This document shows positions 46,334 to 57,540 of a DNA stretch of 64,000 bases, in pieces. The notes beneath the pieces were generated by a model. It did no database searches. It had not been told where the DNA came from and was given only the letters and a program-made list of their open reading frames with translations. Within the stretch, counting starts at the first letter, position 1. Every line of letters starts with the position of its first letter. The translations under genes were made by a program, and so were the position numbers. Source of the DNA: Drosophila persimilis (lineage: Eukaryota > Arthropoda > Insecta > Diptera > Drosophilidae); NCBI RefSeq assembly GCF_003286085.1, contig NW_020825530.1, positions 62,001 through 126,000 of the forward strand. Direction: 5' to 3'.

Positions 46334-47546
46334 TATACCCGATACTCAAAATGAGTATTGGGGTATATTAGATTTGTGGTAAAAGTGGATGTGTGTAACG
46401 TCCAGAAGGAATCGTTTCCGACCCTATAAAGTATATATATTCTTGATCAGCATCAATAGCCGAGTCGATTGAGCCCTGTCTGTCTGTCCGTCCGTCCGTC
46501 TGTACGTCTGTCCGTCCCCTTCAGCGCCTAGTGCTCAAAGACTATAAGAGCTAGAGCAACGATGTTTTGGATCCAGACTTCTGTGATATGTCACTGCTAC
46601 AAAAATATTTCAAAACTTTGCGCCGCCCACTTCCGCCCCCACAAAGGGCGAAAATCTGTGGCATCCACAATTTCGACGATACGAGAAAACCAGCTTCTTT
46701 AATTTCAGCTACATCAAGGTAGACTTTTCGTTTGGTCTTACGATCACACATCCTGTAGACCCAAGCGACAGCACGCATCAGCCTTGTAAATGAAGATAAC
46801 CTTTCCAGCAACTCCCTGAATATGATATTGACAGATCCATCTGAAGACATCTCATTTATTGATAACGTAAACTTGCATCTTACTTCCAGTTCCGTGTCAC
46901 CAACGTCTGAAGTTCCTAGATTCCATAGACTTGCGTCTATGTTTCTCGAGTTCCAGATCTGAGTTTGGTGCCAAAGTCTGCCGGGTTATCCTTAGTAGGC
47001 ACCCAATGCCAATCTTCCAACCTTGTTGCCTCGAAGTATCTCGTCAATTATGTGTCCTACATATGGCTTATATTTTTTGTGATCTGATTTAATCCATGCT
47101 AAGACAGTCTTGGAGTCGGACCACATGTGGTCACATTTGGGTTTGACGTCGTGACCCTCAAGACCTCATATCTTTTAGACTGCAGAATCTGAATCGGATC
47201 GTATCATTATTATACCCAGCATCAAGAAAACGCCACACCCCCTTCCATCCCCGCAAAGGACGTAAATCTGGGGCATCCACAAATCTCAGAGACTATTAAG
47301 GCTAGAGTATTCAAATTAGGTATCCACACTTCTTTTAGATCTCACTATAAAACGTATATCTCAAAATTTCGCCCCACCCATTTCGCATCCACAATATTGC
47401 AGATTCGAGAAAACTAAAAACGCACAATCATAGAGAACTGATTTAGTTCGGATCATTTTTGTAGCGTAAATCAACAAATCAATTTGCAGTGGCTACGCAG
47501 CGCCCGACGTCACGTTCAGTCCAGTCACAACATGCCCACTCGTTTT
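46334..47546 (+). mobile_element. Chimeric Helentron C3 (1213-bp tandem unit 2)
   Basis: Second 1213-bp unit. It begins TATACCC directly at the end of C2, with no target sequence between them. Confidence 0.88.
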
Positions 47547-48759
47547 TATACCCGATACTCAAAATGAGTATTGGGGTATATTAGATTTGTGGTAAAAGTG
47601 GATGTGTGTAACGTCCAGAAGGAATCGTTTCCGACCCTATAAAGTATATATATTCTTGATCAGCATCAATAGCCGAGTCGATTGAGCCCTGTCTGTCTGT
47701 CCGTCCGTCCGTCTGTACGTCTGTCCGTCCCCTTCAGCGCCTAGTGCTCAAAGACTATAAGAGCTAGAGCAACGATGTTTTGGATCCAGACTTCTGTGAT
47801 ATGTCACTGCTACAAAAATATTTCAAAACTTTGCGCCGCCCACTTCCGCCCCCACAAAGGGCGAAAATCTGTGGCATCCACAATTTCGACGATACGAGAA
47901 AACCAGCTTCTTTAATTTCAGCTACATCAAGGTAGACTTTTCGTTTGGTCTTACGATCACACATCCTGTAGACCCAAGCGACAGCACGCATCAGCCTTGT
48001 AAATGAAGATAACCTTTCCAGCAACTCCCTGAATATGATATTGACAGATCCATCTGAAGACATCTCATTTATTGATAACGTAAACTTGCATCTTACTTCC
48101 AGTTCCGTGTCACCAACGTCTGAAGTTCCTAGATTCCATAGACTTGCGTCTATGTTTCTCGAGTTCCAGATCTGAGTTTGGTGCCAAAGTCTGCCGGGTT
48201 ATCCTTAGTAGGCACCCAATGCCAATCTTCCAACCTTGTTGCCTCGAAGTATCTCGTCAATTATGTGTCCTACATATGGCTTATATTTTTTGTGATCTGA
48301 TTTAATCCATGCTAAGACAGTCTTGGAGTCGGACCACATGTGGTCACATTTGGGTTTGACGTCGTGACCCTCAAGACCTCATATCTTTTAGACTGCAGAA
48401 TCTGAATCGGATCGTATCATTATTATACCCAGCATCAAGAAAACGCCACACCCCCTTCCATCCCCGCAAAGGACGTAAATCTGGGGCATCCACAAATCTC
48501 AGAGACTATTAAGGCTAGAGTATTCAAATTAGGTATCCACACTTCTTTTAGATCTCACTATAAAACGTATATCTCAAAATTTCGCCCCACCCATTTCGCA
48601 TCCACAATATTGCAGATTCGAGAAAACTAAAAACGCACAATCATAGAGAACTGATTTAGTTCGGATCATTTTTGTAGCGTAAATCAACAAATCAATTTGC
48701 AGTGGCTACGCAGCGCCCGACGTCACGTTCAGTCCAGTCACAACATGCCCACTCGTTTT
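47547..48759 (+). mobile_element. Chimeric Helentron C4 (1213-bp tandem unit 3)
   Basis: Third 1213-bp unit. It shares with C2 and C3 the marker TTATACCCAGCATC in place of TTATAGCCAGCATC, so the three came from one local expansion. Confidence 0.88.
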
Positions 48760-49865
48760 TATACCCGATACTCAAAATGAGTATTGGGGTATATTAGATT
48801 TGTGGTAAAAGTGGATGTGTGTAACGTCCAGAAGGAATCGTTTCCGACCCTATAAAGTATATATATTCTTGATCAGCATCAATAGCCGAGTCGATTGAGC
48901 CCTGTCTGTCTGTCCGTCCGTCCGTCTGTCCGTCTGTCCGTCCCCTTCAGCGCCTAATGCTCAAAGACTATAAGAGCTAGAGCAACGATGTTTTGGATCC
49001 AGACTTCTGTGATATGTCACTGCTCCAAAAATATTTCAAAACTTTGCCCCGCCCACTTCCGCCCCCACAAAGGGCGAAAATCTGTGGCATCCACAATTTC
49101 GACGATACGAGAAAACTAAAAACGCAGAATCGTAGAAGATGACTATATCTTCTAGAGTGCCAAATCTGAACCAGATCGTATAATTATTACAGCCAGAATC
49201 ACGAAAACAATTTCACTCTTTCTCGCTCTGTCTCACTCTAACACACAGGTTTCATGGTCGGTTTTGCCAATTGCAAAATATGAGTTCAAGGATCTCAGAA
49301 CCTATAAAAGCCAGAGCAACCAAATTTGGTATCCACACTCCTGTGATATCGGAGCTTGACCGTTTCCTGTCCAAATTTCGCCACACCCCCTTCCGCCCCC
49401 GCAAAGGACGAAAATCTGAGGCAACCACAAATCTCAGAGACTATTAAGGCTAGAGTAACCAAATTTGGTGCACACACTCCTTTAAGATGTCACTATAAAA
49501 CGTATATCTCAGAATTTCGCCCCACCCCCATCCGCCCACACAAAGGACGAAAATCTGTTGCATCCACAATATTGCAGATTTGAGAAAACTAAAAACGCAG
49601 AATCATAGATAATGACCATATCTATTAGATTGCTGAATCTGGATCAGATCAGACCATTTTTTTAGCCAAAAGGAACAAATCAATTTGCATTGGCTACGCA
49701 GCGCCCGACGTCACGCTCAGACTGATTTTCTGTCTCTCTCGCACGCACTCTTTGTCGTGTCGTTAAATATTAGCGGCGTCTGCCGGAGGAGAGCCATACT
49801 GACTTAGTATCGGGTATAACCTTAGAGTTGCGGTGTCCGCAGCAACTCACAACGTTCCCCCTCGT
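48760..49865 (+). mobile_element. Complete non-chimeric Helentron
   Basis: About 1.1 kb with both ends: 5' TATACCCGATACTCAAAATG and 3' GTTGCGGTGTCCGCAGCAAC...AACGTTCCCCCTCGT. This is the best reference for element boundaries in the window. Its length fits ISY-type DINE-1 elements of the obscura group. It encodes no transposase; GA-rich motif at 49728-49745. Confidence 0.88.
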
Positions 49866-50085
49866 TTTTTTTGGTTTCTCGTATCTTTGAAATTGTGGAT
49901 GCCACAGATTGTCGTTCTTTGTGTGGGCGGAAGGGGGCGGGGCGAAGTTTTGAAATATACTTGTACCAGTGACATATTATAGAAGTCTGAATACAAAATG
50001 TCGTTGCTCTGGCTCTTATAGTCTCTGAGCACTACGCGCTCAGAGGGATGAACTGACGGACAGACGAACAGAGTATCGGGTATAA

Positions 50086-50806
50086 AAATCCAGAATTCTC
50101 CCTTTCCACAATTCACAAATTTTTCCTGCATTTGGTCTTAAAAAAAGGCAAAAAATGCGCAATCGGCAGCACTGGATGGAAGAGAGCAATACTGACTATG
50201 TTTCGGGGATAAATATAGATTTTCGGTCGCAGCAGCAACTCAGAACGTTCCCCCTAGTTTTTTTCTTGATCTAGAGTGCCTGGGGATTAAATGTCAAAGT
50301 TAACAATCTTTTGTGATCGGACTTTCGTCATTATTATCGTCAGACTTTTGTGTAAATGAGCATACAGTACGGGTCTAAGAAAAAAAAGTATTCGTCCAAT
50401 ATTTTACTCAAATCTTCGTAAGTGAGCGAAGCGAGTTAGCCGGCAATTGAAGCACGAGAAAAGTGGTTGTGCAAGGGTTAGTGCAAAAAAAATAAGTAGA
50501 TTTAGATTAAAAAGAAGAAAAGCTTGATGGCTACATTAACAGTGAACACGATTGGACCTAAGGATCGATCATGTAGATCAATTAATCAAGAATCTACATG
50601 CAAACAAAATTTCGCGGTTGTACATGAGGTATAAGAAAATTCATTTTCAATAAGGTTTGACTTTTGATTCAGGGAATTTAAAACTTTCTGAAATTCAATG
50701 AAAAAAAAAACCATATCCGACCGCCATATAATTTCTGCATATAAATTCTTGTTAAGTAAATAAAAAAAAAATACCAAGCATTCAACATTTTTTTGCATGC
50801 TCAAGA
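50086..50806 (+). other. 5' flank of NHL copy 4
   Basis: Same flank as copy 3, but about 20 bp (ATATTCAGATGGAAAAATGAAATATT region) are missing near 50643, and the tract before the ATG reads CAACATTTTTTTGCATGC, which lacks the AG of the other copies. If that AG were a required splice acceptor, this intact copy would lack it. No gene seen. Confidence 0.45.
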
Positions 50807-51835
50807 ATGGCCAATTTTCATGTACTGATGTCCAACTCCTTGACTGAGGATAGGGCCGGACCAAGTTTTGCTAAACAACAACAGCAGCAGCAAGAGGTCG
50901 AACAGGCGCTCCAGGCACCAGCCCAAGTGGGACTCAACAACAATAATGGTTACTGCCTGCCAGATGCCAATTCTTCTGTCAACAGTTTAAGCGCCGTTCA
51001 CAGTAAGGCCACTCCCATGAAGATCGGGTGGAAATTTGGCTGCCTGGGTGCGGGCAATGGACAATTAAATGCACCGAATGGCTTTTGCTTGGGCATCGAC
51101 GAGGACATCATTGTTGCCGATTCGAAAAATCACCGAATCGCTGTATACGCCAAAATGGGAGCCCTGAAGTTCCAGTTTGGCGATGCCGGCAAGCGGAACG
51201 GCCAGCTTTTTTATCCCCGCAAAGTGGCTGTCTTCCAACACAATGGAAATTTCGTTGTCTGCGATCGCGGCAATGGACGCTCTCGCATGCAGATCTTCTC
51301 TAAGTGCGGCACATATATGTTCAAGATTTCCATCAGGTTTATGGATATTGTGACCGGGTTGGCTGTCAGCACCAAGGGTCATATTGTGGCCGTCGATAGT
51401 GTCTCGCCGACTGTCTTTGTTATATCCGAGGAGGGTATGCTGTTGCACTGGTTCGACTGCAGTGTCTTTGTGCGTGAACCCTCGGACATAGCCATACGCG
51501 ACAATGTTTTCTACCTTTGCGATATGAAGGCTCATGGCGTGGCCGTTTTCAAGGACAGTGGCGAATTCCTCTATAGCATTGGCAACGAGAGGGTATCCTG
51601 CTACCTCACGGGCATTGATATATCCAGTGCTGGGGATTTGCTCATTGGGGATACCCATGGATATCGCTTCCATGTGACCTGCTACGGGAGCGACGGTGTT
51701 TTCAAGTCGGTCTTCGAGTTTCCTCAACTGAATGTTTCACGTTGCTGCGGCTTGAAGATCACATCCGAAGGTCATGTGGTCACTCTGGCCAAGAATAACC
51801 ATCAAGTTCTTGTGATGGATCTGCTGTATGTCTAG
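50807..51835 (+). CDS. brat-like NHL-repeat protein, intact copy 4
   Basis: 342 codons, no intron. Residues 1-70 are low-complexity with a Gln run (24-29). Residues about 75-342 form an NHL beta-propeller: [14 protein letters not shown] (101-114), [20 protein letters not shown] (121-140), [16 protein letters not shown] (191-206), [14 protein letters not shown] (235-248), [14 protein letters not shown] (277-290), [20 protein letters not shown] (323-342). The order and the GKR..QL.YP..VAV block match the C-terminal NHL domain of Brain tumor (Brat), which binds RNA and represses translation with Pumilio and Nanos. B-boxes, coiled coil and RING are absent and the length is a third of Brat. If expressed, it could be an RNA-binding competitor or a diverged germline gene (inference). 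Start chosen at AAGAATGGCC; an ATG 10 bp upstream is out of frame. A chimeric Helentron follows 264 bp after the stop. Confidence 0.85.
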   Translation: MANFHVLMSNSLTEDRAGPSFAKQQQQQQEVEQALQAPAQVGLNNNNGYCLPDANSSVNSLSAVHSKATPMKIGWKFGCLGAGNGQLNAPNGFCLGIDEDIIVADSKNHRIAVYAKMGALKFQFGDAGKRNGQLFYPRKVAVFQHNGNFVVCDRGNGRSRMQIFSKCGTYMFKISIRFMDIVTGLAVSTKGHIVAVDSVSPTVFVISEEGMLLHWFDCSVFVREPSDIAIRDNVFYLCDMKAHGVAVFKDSGEFLYSIGNERVSCYLTGIDISSAGDLLIGDTHGYRFHVTCYGSDGVFKSVFEFPQLNVSRCCGLKITSEGHVVTLAKNNHQVLVMDLLYV

Positions 51836-52099
51836 TGATTATAAGATAACACCCTGTTGTGTCCGGGATCGTGAGAATTGCGGATAAACACACAATCGCT
51901 TATCTTCATCGGTACTTAGGCGTTGGTTGCGTTTTATTTCCTATTTGCAAAAGGAGTTTAATACATTTTATTCTTATATGTATCTACGCACGCTTCGTCT
52001 TTTCTCCCCGATCTTTTATCGACTGCTCAAACTAATGTTACCTTATTGTCTTTTCATATTGTGACCATTTTTCTTCTTGTCTTTTCATAGTGTGATAAT
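51836..52099 (+). other. 3' flank of NHL copy 4
   Basis: No gene; ends GATAAT at the start of chimeric Helentron C6. Confidence 0.6.
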
Positions 52100-53307
52100 T
52101 ATACCCGATACTCAAAATGAGTATTGGGGTATATTAGATTTGTGGTAAAAGTGGATGTGTGTAACGTCCAGAAGGAATCGTTTCCGACCCTATAAAGTAT
52201 ATATATTCTCGATCAGCATCAATAGCCGAGTCGATTGAGCCCTGTCTGTCTGTCCGTCCGTCCGTCTGTACGTCTGTCCGTCCCCTTCAGCGCCTAGTGC
52301 TCAAAGACTATAAGAGCTAGAGCAACGATGTTTTGGATCCAGACTTCTGTGATATGTCACTGCTACAAAAATATTTCAAAACTTTGCGCCGCCCACTTCC
52401 GCCCCCACAAAGGGCGAAAATCTGTGGCATCCACAATTTCGACGATACGAGAAAACCAGCTTCTTTAATTTCAGCTACATCAAGGTAGACTTTTCGTTTG
52501 GTCTTACGATCACACATCCTGTAGACCCAAGCGACAGCACGCATCAGCCTTGTAAATGAAGATAACCTTTCCAGCAACTCCCTGAATATGATATTGACAG
52601 ATCCATCTGAAGACATCTCATTTATTGATAACGTAAACTTGCATCTTACTTCCAGTTCCGTGTCACCAACGTCTGAAGTTCCTAGATTCCATAGACTTGC
52701 GTCTATGTTTCTCGAGTTCCAGATCTGAGTTTGGTGCCAAAGTCTGCCGGGTTATCCTTAGTAGGCACCCAATGCCAATCTTCCAACCTTGTTGCCTCGA
52801 AGTATCTCGTCAATTATGTGTCCTACATATGGCTTATATTTTTTGTTATCTGATTTAATCCATGCTAAGACAGTCTTGGAGTCGGACCACATGTGGTCAC
52901 ATTTGGGTTTGACGTCGTGACCCTCAAGACCCCATATCTTTTAGACTGCAGAATCTGAATCGGATCGTATCATTATTATAGCCAGCATCAAGAAAACGCC
53001 ACACCCCCTTCCACCCCCGCAAAGGACGTAAATCTGGGCATCCACAAATCTCAGAGACTATTAAGGCTAGAGTATTCAAATTAGGTATCCACACTTCTTT
53101 TAGATCTCACTATAAAACGTATATCTCAAAATTTCGCCCCACCCATTTCGCATCCACAATATTGCAGATTCGAGAAAACTAAAAACGCACAATCATAGAG
53201 AACTGATTTAGTTCGGATCATTTTTGTAGCGTAAATCAACAAATCAATTTGCAGTGGCTACGCAGCGCCCGACGTCACGTTCAGTCCAGTCACAACATGC
53301 CCACTCG
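52100..53307 (+). mobile_element. Chimeric Helentron C6
   Basis: Same structure as C1-C4, with the BEL/Pao piece at about 52460-52930 and no tandem copies here. The 5' end is fixed at the GATAAT junction. Confidence 0.87.
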
Positions 53308-54521
53308 TTTTTTTTGGTTTCTCGTATCTTTGAAATTGTGGATGCCACAGATTGTCGTTCTTTGTGTGGGCGGAAGGGGGCGGGGCGAAGTTTTGAAATA
53401 TACTTGTACCAGTGCCATATTATAGAAGTCTGAATACAAAATGTCGTTGCTCTGGCTCTTATAGTCTCTGAGCACTACGCGCTCAGAGGGATGAACTGAC
53501 GGACAGACGAACAGAGTATCGGGTATAAAAATCCAGAATTCTCCCTTTCCACAATTCACAAATTTTTCCTGCATTTGGTCTTAAAAAAAGGCAAAAAATG
53601 CGCAATCGGCAGCACTGGATGGAAGAGAGCAATACTGACTATGTTTCGGGGATAAATATAGATTTTCGGTCGCAGCAGCAACTCAGAACGTTCCCCCTAG
53701 TTTTTTTCTTGATCTAGAGTGCCTGGGGATTAAATGTCAAAGTTAACAATCTTTTGTGATCGGACTTTCGTCATTATTATCGTCAGACTTTTGTGTAAAT
53801 GAGCATACAGTACGGGTCTAAGAAAAAAAAGTATTCGTCCAATATTTTAATCAAATCTGCGTAAGTGAGCGAAGCGAGTTAGCCGGCAATTGAAGTACGA
53901 GAAAAGTGGTTGTGCAAGGGTTAGTGCAAAAAAAATAAGTAGATTTAGATTAAAAAGAAGAAAAGCTTGATGGCTACATTAACAGTGAACACGATTGGAC
54001 CTAAGGATCGATCATGTAGATCAATTAATCAAGAATCTACATGCAAACAAAATTTCGCGGGTGTACATGAGGTATAAGAAAATTCATATTCAGATGGAAA
54101 AATGAAATATTTTCAATAAGGTTTGACTTTTGATTCAGGGAATTTAAAACTTTCTGAAATTCAATGAAAAAAAAACCATATCCGACCGCCATATAATTTC
54201 TGCATATAAATTCTTGTTAAGTAAATAAAAAAAAAATACCAAGCATTCAACTTTTTTAGCATGCTCAAGAATTAATTAATCAAGAATCTACATGCAAACA
54301 AAATTTCGCGGTTGTACATGAGGTATAAGAAAATTCATACTCAGATGGAAAAATGAAATATTTTCAATAAGGTTTGACTTTTGATTCAGGGAATTTAAAA
54401 CTTTCTGAAATTCAATGAAAAAAAAACCATATCCGACCGCCATATAATTTCTGCATATAAATTCTTGTTAAGTAAATAAAAAAAAAATACCAAGCATTCA
54501 ACTTTTTTAGCATGCTCAAGA
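53308..54521 (+). other. 5' flank of NHL copy 5, with duplicated proximal promoter region
   Basis: Begins with the inverted Helentron head (53308-53525), then the shared flank. 54023-54273 (251 bp) is directly repeated at 54274-54524, so the sequence just before the ATG is present twice. No gene seen. Confidence 0.55.
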
Positions 54522-54524
54522 ATG
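54023..54524 (+). repeat. 251-bp direct duplication before NHL copy 5
   Basis: Two tandem copies starting AATTAATCAAGAATCTACAT at 54023 and 54274, differing by a few bases (GGGTGTACATG/GGTTGTACATG, CATATTC/CATACTC). Confidence 0.85.
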
Positions 54525-55549
54525 GCCAATTTTCATGTACTGATGTCCAACTCCTTGACTGAGGATAGGGCCGGACCAAGTTTTGCTAAACAACAACAGC
54601 AGCAGCAAGAGGTCGAACAGGCGCTCCAGGCACCAGCCCAAGTGGGACTCAACAACAATAATGGTTACTGCCTGCCAGATGCCAATTCTTCTGTCAACAG
54701 TTTAAGCGCCGTTCACAGTAAGGCCACTCCCATGAAGATCGGGTGGAAATTTGGCTGCCTGGGTGCGGGCAATGGACAATTAAATGCACCGAATGGCTTT
54801 TGCTTGGGCATCGGCGAGGACATCATTGTTGCCGATTCGAAAAATCACCGAATCGCTGTATACGCCAAAATGGGAGCCCTGAAGTTCCAGTTTGGCGATG
54901 CCGGCAACGGAACGGCCAGCTTTTTTATCCCCGCAAAGTGGCTGTCTTCCAACTCAATGGAAATTTCGTTGTCTGCGATCGCGGCAATGGACGCTCTCGC
55001 ATGCAGATCTTCTCTAAGTGCGGCACATATATGTTCAAGATTTCCATCAGGTTTATGGATATTGTGACCGGGTTGGCTGTCAGCACCAAGGGTCATATTG
55101 TGGCCGTCGATAGTGTCTCGCCGACTGTCTTTGTTATATCCGAGGAGGGTATGCTGTTGCACTGGTTCGACTGCAGTGTCTTTGTGCGTGAACCCTCAGA
55201 CATAGCCATACGCGACAATGTTTTCTACCTTTGCGATATGAAGGCTCATGGCGTGGCCGTTTTCAAGGACAGTGGCGAATTCCTCTATCGCATTGGCAAC
55301 GAGAGGGTATCCTGCTACCCCACGGGCATTGATATATCCAGTGCTGGGGATTTGCTCATTGGGGATACCCATGGATATCGCTTCCATGTGACCTGCTACG
55401 GGAGCGACGGTGTTTTCAAGTCGGTCTTCGAGTTTCCTCAACTGAATGTTTCACGTTGCTGCGGCTTGAAGATCACATCCGAAGGTCATGTGGTCACTCT
55501 GGCCAAGAATAACCATCAAGTTCTTGTGATGGATCTGCTGTATGTCTAG
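54522..55549 (+). pseudogene. brat-like NHL gene, copy 5 (1-nt frameshift)
   Basis: One G is missing after GCCGGCAA (between 54907 and 54908), which puts the first 129 codons out of frame with the rest. The downstream frame reads to the normal end DLLYV at 55549. All blades are otherwise present, with the older residues YRIG and CYPTG. The upstream frame stops at 55067. It could be a true lesion or a single-base assembly error, since nothing else in the copy is damaged. Confidence 0.85.
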
Positions 55550-55813
55550 TGATTATAAGATAACACCCTGTTGTGTCCGGGATCGTGAGAATTGCGGATA
55601 AACACACAATCGCTTATCTTCATCGGTACTTAGGCGTTGGTTGCGTTTTATTTCCTATTTGCAAAAGGAGTTTAATACATTTTATTCTTATATGTATCTA
55701 CGCACGCTTCGTCTTTTCTCCCCGATCTTTTATCGACTGCTCAAACTAATGTTACCTTATTGTCTTTTCATATTGTGACCATTTTTCTTCTTGTCTTTTC
55801 ATAGTGTGATAAT
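55550..55813 (+). other. 3' flank of NHL copy 5
   Basis: No gene; ends GATAAT at the start of C7. Confidence 0.6.
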
Positions 55814-57022
55814 TATACCCGATACTCAAAATGAGTATTGGGGTATATTAGATTTGTGGTAAAAGTGGATATGTGTAACGTCCAGAAGGAATCGTTTCCG
55901 ACCCTATAAAGTATATATATTCTCGATCAGCATCAATAGCCGAGTCGATTGAGCCCTGTCTGTCTGTCCGTCCGTCCGTCTGTACGTCTCTCCGTCCCCT
56001 TCAGCGCCTAGTGCTCAAAGACTATAAGAGCTAGAGCAACGATGTTTTGGATCCAGACTTCTGTGATATGTCACTGCTACAAAAATATTTCAAAACTTTG
56101 CGCCGCCCACTTCCGCCCCCACAAAGGGCGAAAATCTGTGGCATCCACAATTTCGACGATACGAGAAAACCAGCTTCTTTAATTTCAGCTACATCAAGGT
56201 AGACTTTTCGTTTGGTCTTACGATCACACATCCTGTAGACCCAAGCGACAGCACGCATCAGCCTTGTAAATGAAGATAACCTTTCCAGCAACTCCCTGAA
56301 TATGATATTGACAGATCCATCTGAAGACATCTCATTTATTGATAACGTAAACTTGCATCTTACTTCCAGTTCCGTGTCACCAACGTCTGAAGTTCCTAGA
56401 TTCCATAGACTTGCGTCTATGTTTCTCGAGTTCCAGATCTGAGTTTGGTGCCAAAGTCTGCCGGGTTATCCTTAGTAGGCACCCAATGCCAATCTTCCAA
56501 CCTTGTTGCCTCGAAGTATCTCGTCAATTATGTGTCCTACATATGGCTTATATTTTTTGTGATCTGATTTAATCCATGCTAAGACAGTCTTGGAGTCGGA
56601 CCACATGTGGTCACATTTGGGTTTGACGTCGTGACCCTCAAGACCTCATATCTTTTAGACTGCAGAATCTGAATCGGATCGTATCATTATTATAGCCAGC
56701 ATCAAGAAAACGCCACACCCCCTTCCACCCCCGCAAAGGACGTAAATCTGGGGCATCCACAAATCTCAGAGACTATTAAGGCTAGAGTATTCAAATTAGG
56801 TATCCACACTTCTTTTAGATCTCACTATAAAACGTATATCTCAAAATTTCGCCCCACCCATTTCGCATCCACAATATTGCAGATTCGAGAAAACTAAAAA
56901 CGCACAATCATAGAGAACTGATTTAGTTCGGATCATTTTTGTAGCGTAAATCAACAAATCAATTTGCAGTGGCTACGCAGCGCTCGACGTCACGTTCAGT
57001 CCAGTCACAACATGCCCACTCG
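55814..57022 (+). mobile_element. Chimeric Helentron C7
   Basis: Same chimera; BEL/Pao piece at about 56174-56645. The (GTCY)n tract shows a private change (ACGTCTCTCCGTCC). Confidence 0.87.
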
Positions 57023-57540
57023 TTTTTTTTGGTTTCTCGTATCTTTGAAATTGTGGATGCCACAGATTGTCGTTCTTTGTGTGGGCGGAAGGGGGCGGGG
57101 CGAAGTTTTGAAATATACTTGACCAGTGACATATTATAGAAGTCTGAATACAAAATGTCGTTGCTCTGGCTCTTATAGTCTCTGAGCACTACGCGCTCAG
57201 AGGGATGAACTGACGGACAGACGAACAGAGTATCGGGTATAAAAATCCAGAATTCTCCCTTTCCACAATTCACAAATTTTTCCTGCATTTGGTCTTAAAA
57301 AAAGGCAAAAAATGCGCAATCGGCAGCACTGGATGGAAGAGAGCAATACTGACTATGTTTCGGGGATAAATATAGATTTTCGGTCGCAGCAGCAACTCAG
57401 AACGTTCCCCCTAGTTTTTTTCTTGATCTAGAATGCCTGGGGATTAAATGTCAAAGTTAACAATCTTTTGTGATCGGACTTTCGTCATTATTATCGTCAG
57501 ACTTTTGTGTAAATGAGCATACAGTACGGGTCTAAGAAAA
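57023..57540 (+). other. Distal 5' flank of NHL copy 6
   Basis: Inverted Helentron head (57024-57241), then the shared flank up to GTCTAAGAAAA, where the 2153-bp insertion begins. The flank resumes at 59694. Confidence 0.6.

Noticed and set aside
51065..51727. Long minus-strand open frame (220 codons) opposite the NHL gene, repeated at 60398-61060 and 44121-44759
   Set aside because: It mirrors the NHL coding strand, has no recognisable domain and disappears in copies where the sense frame is damaged; codon structure explains it.
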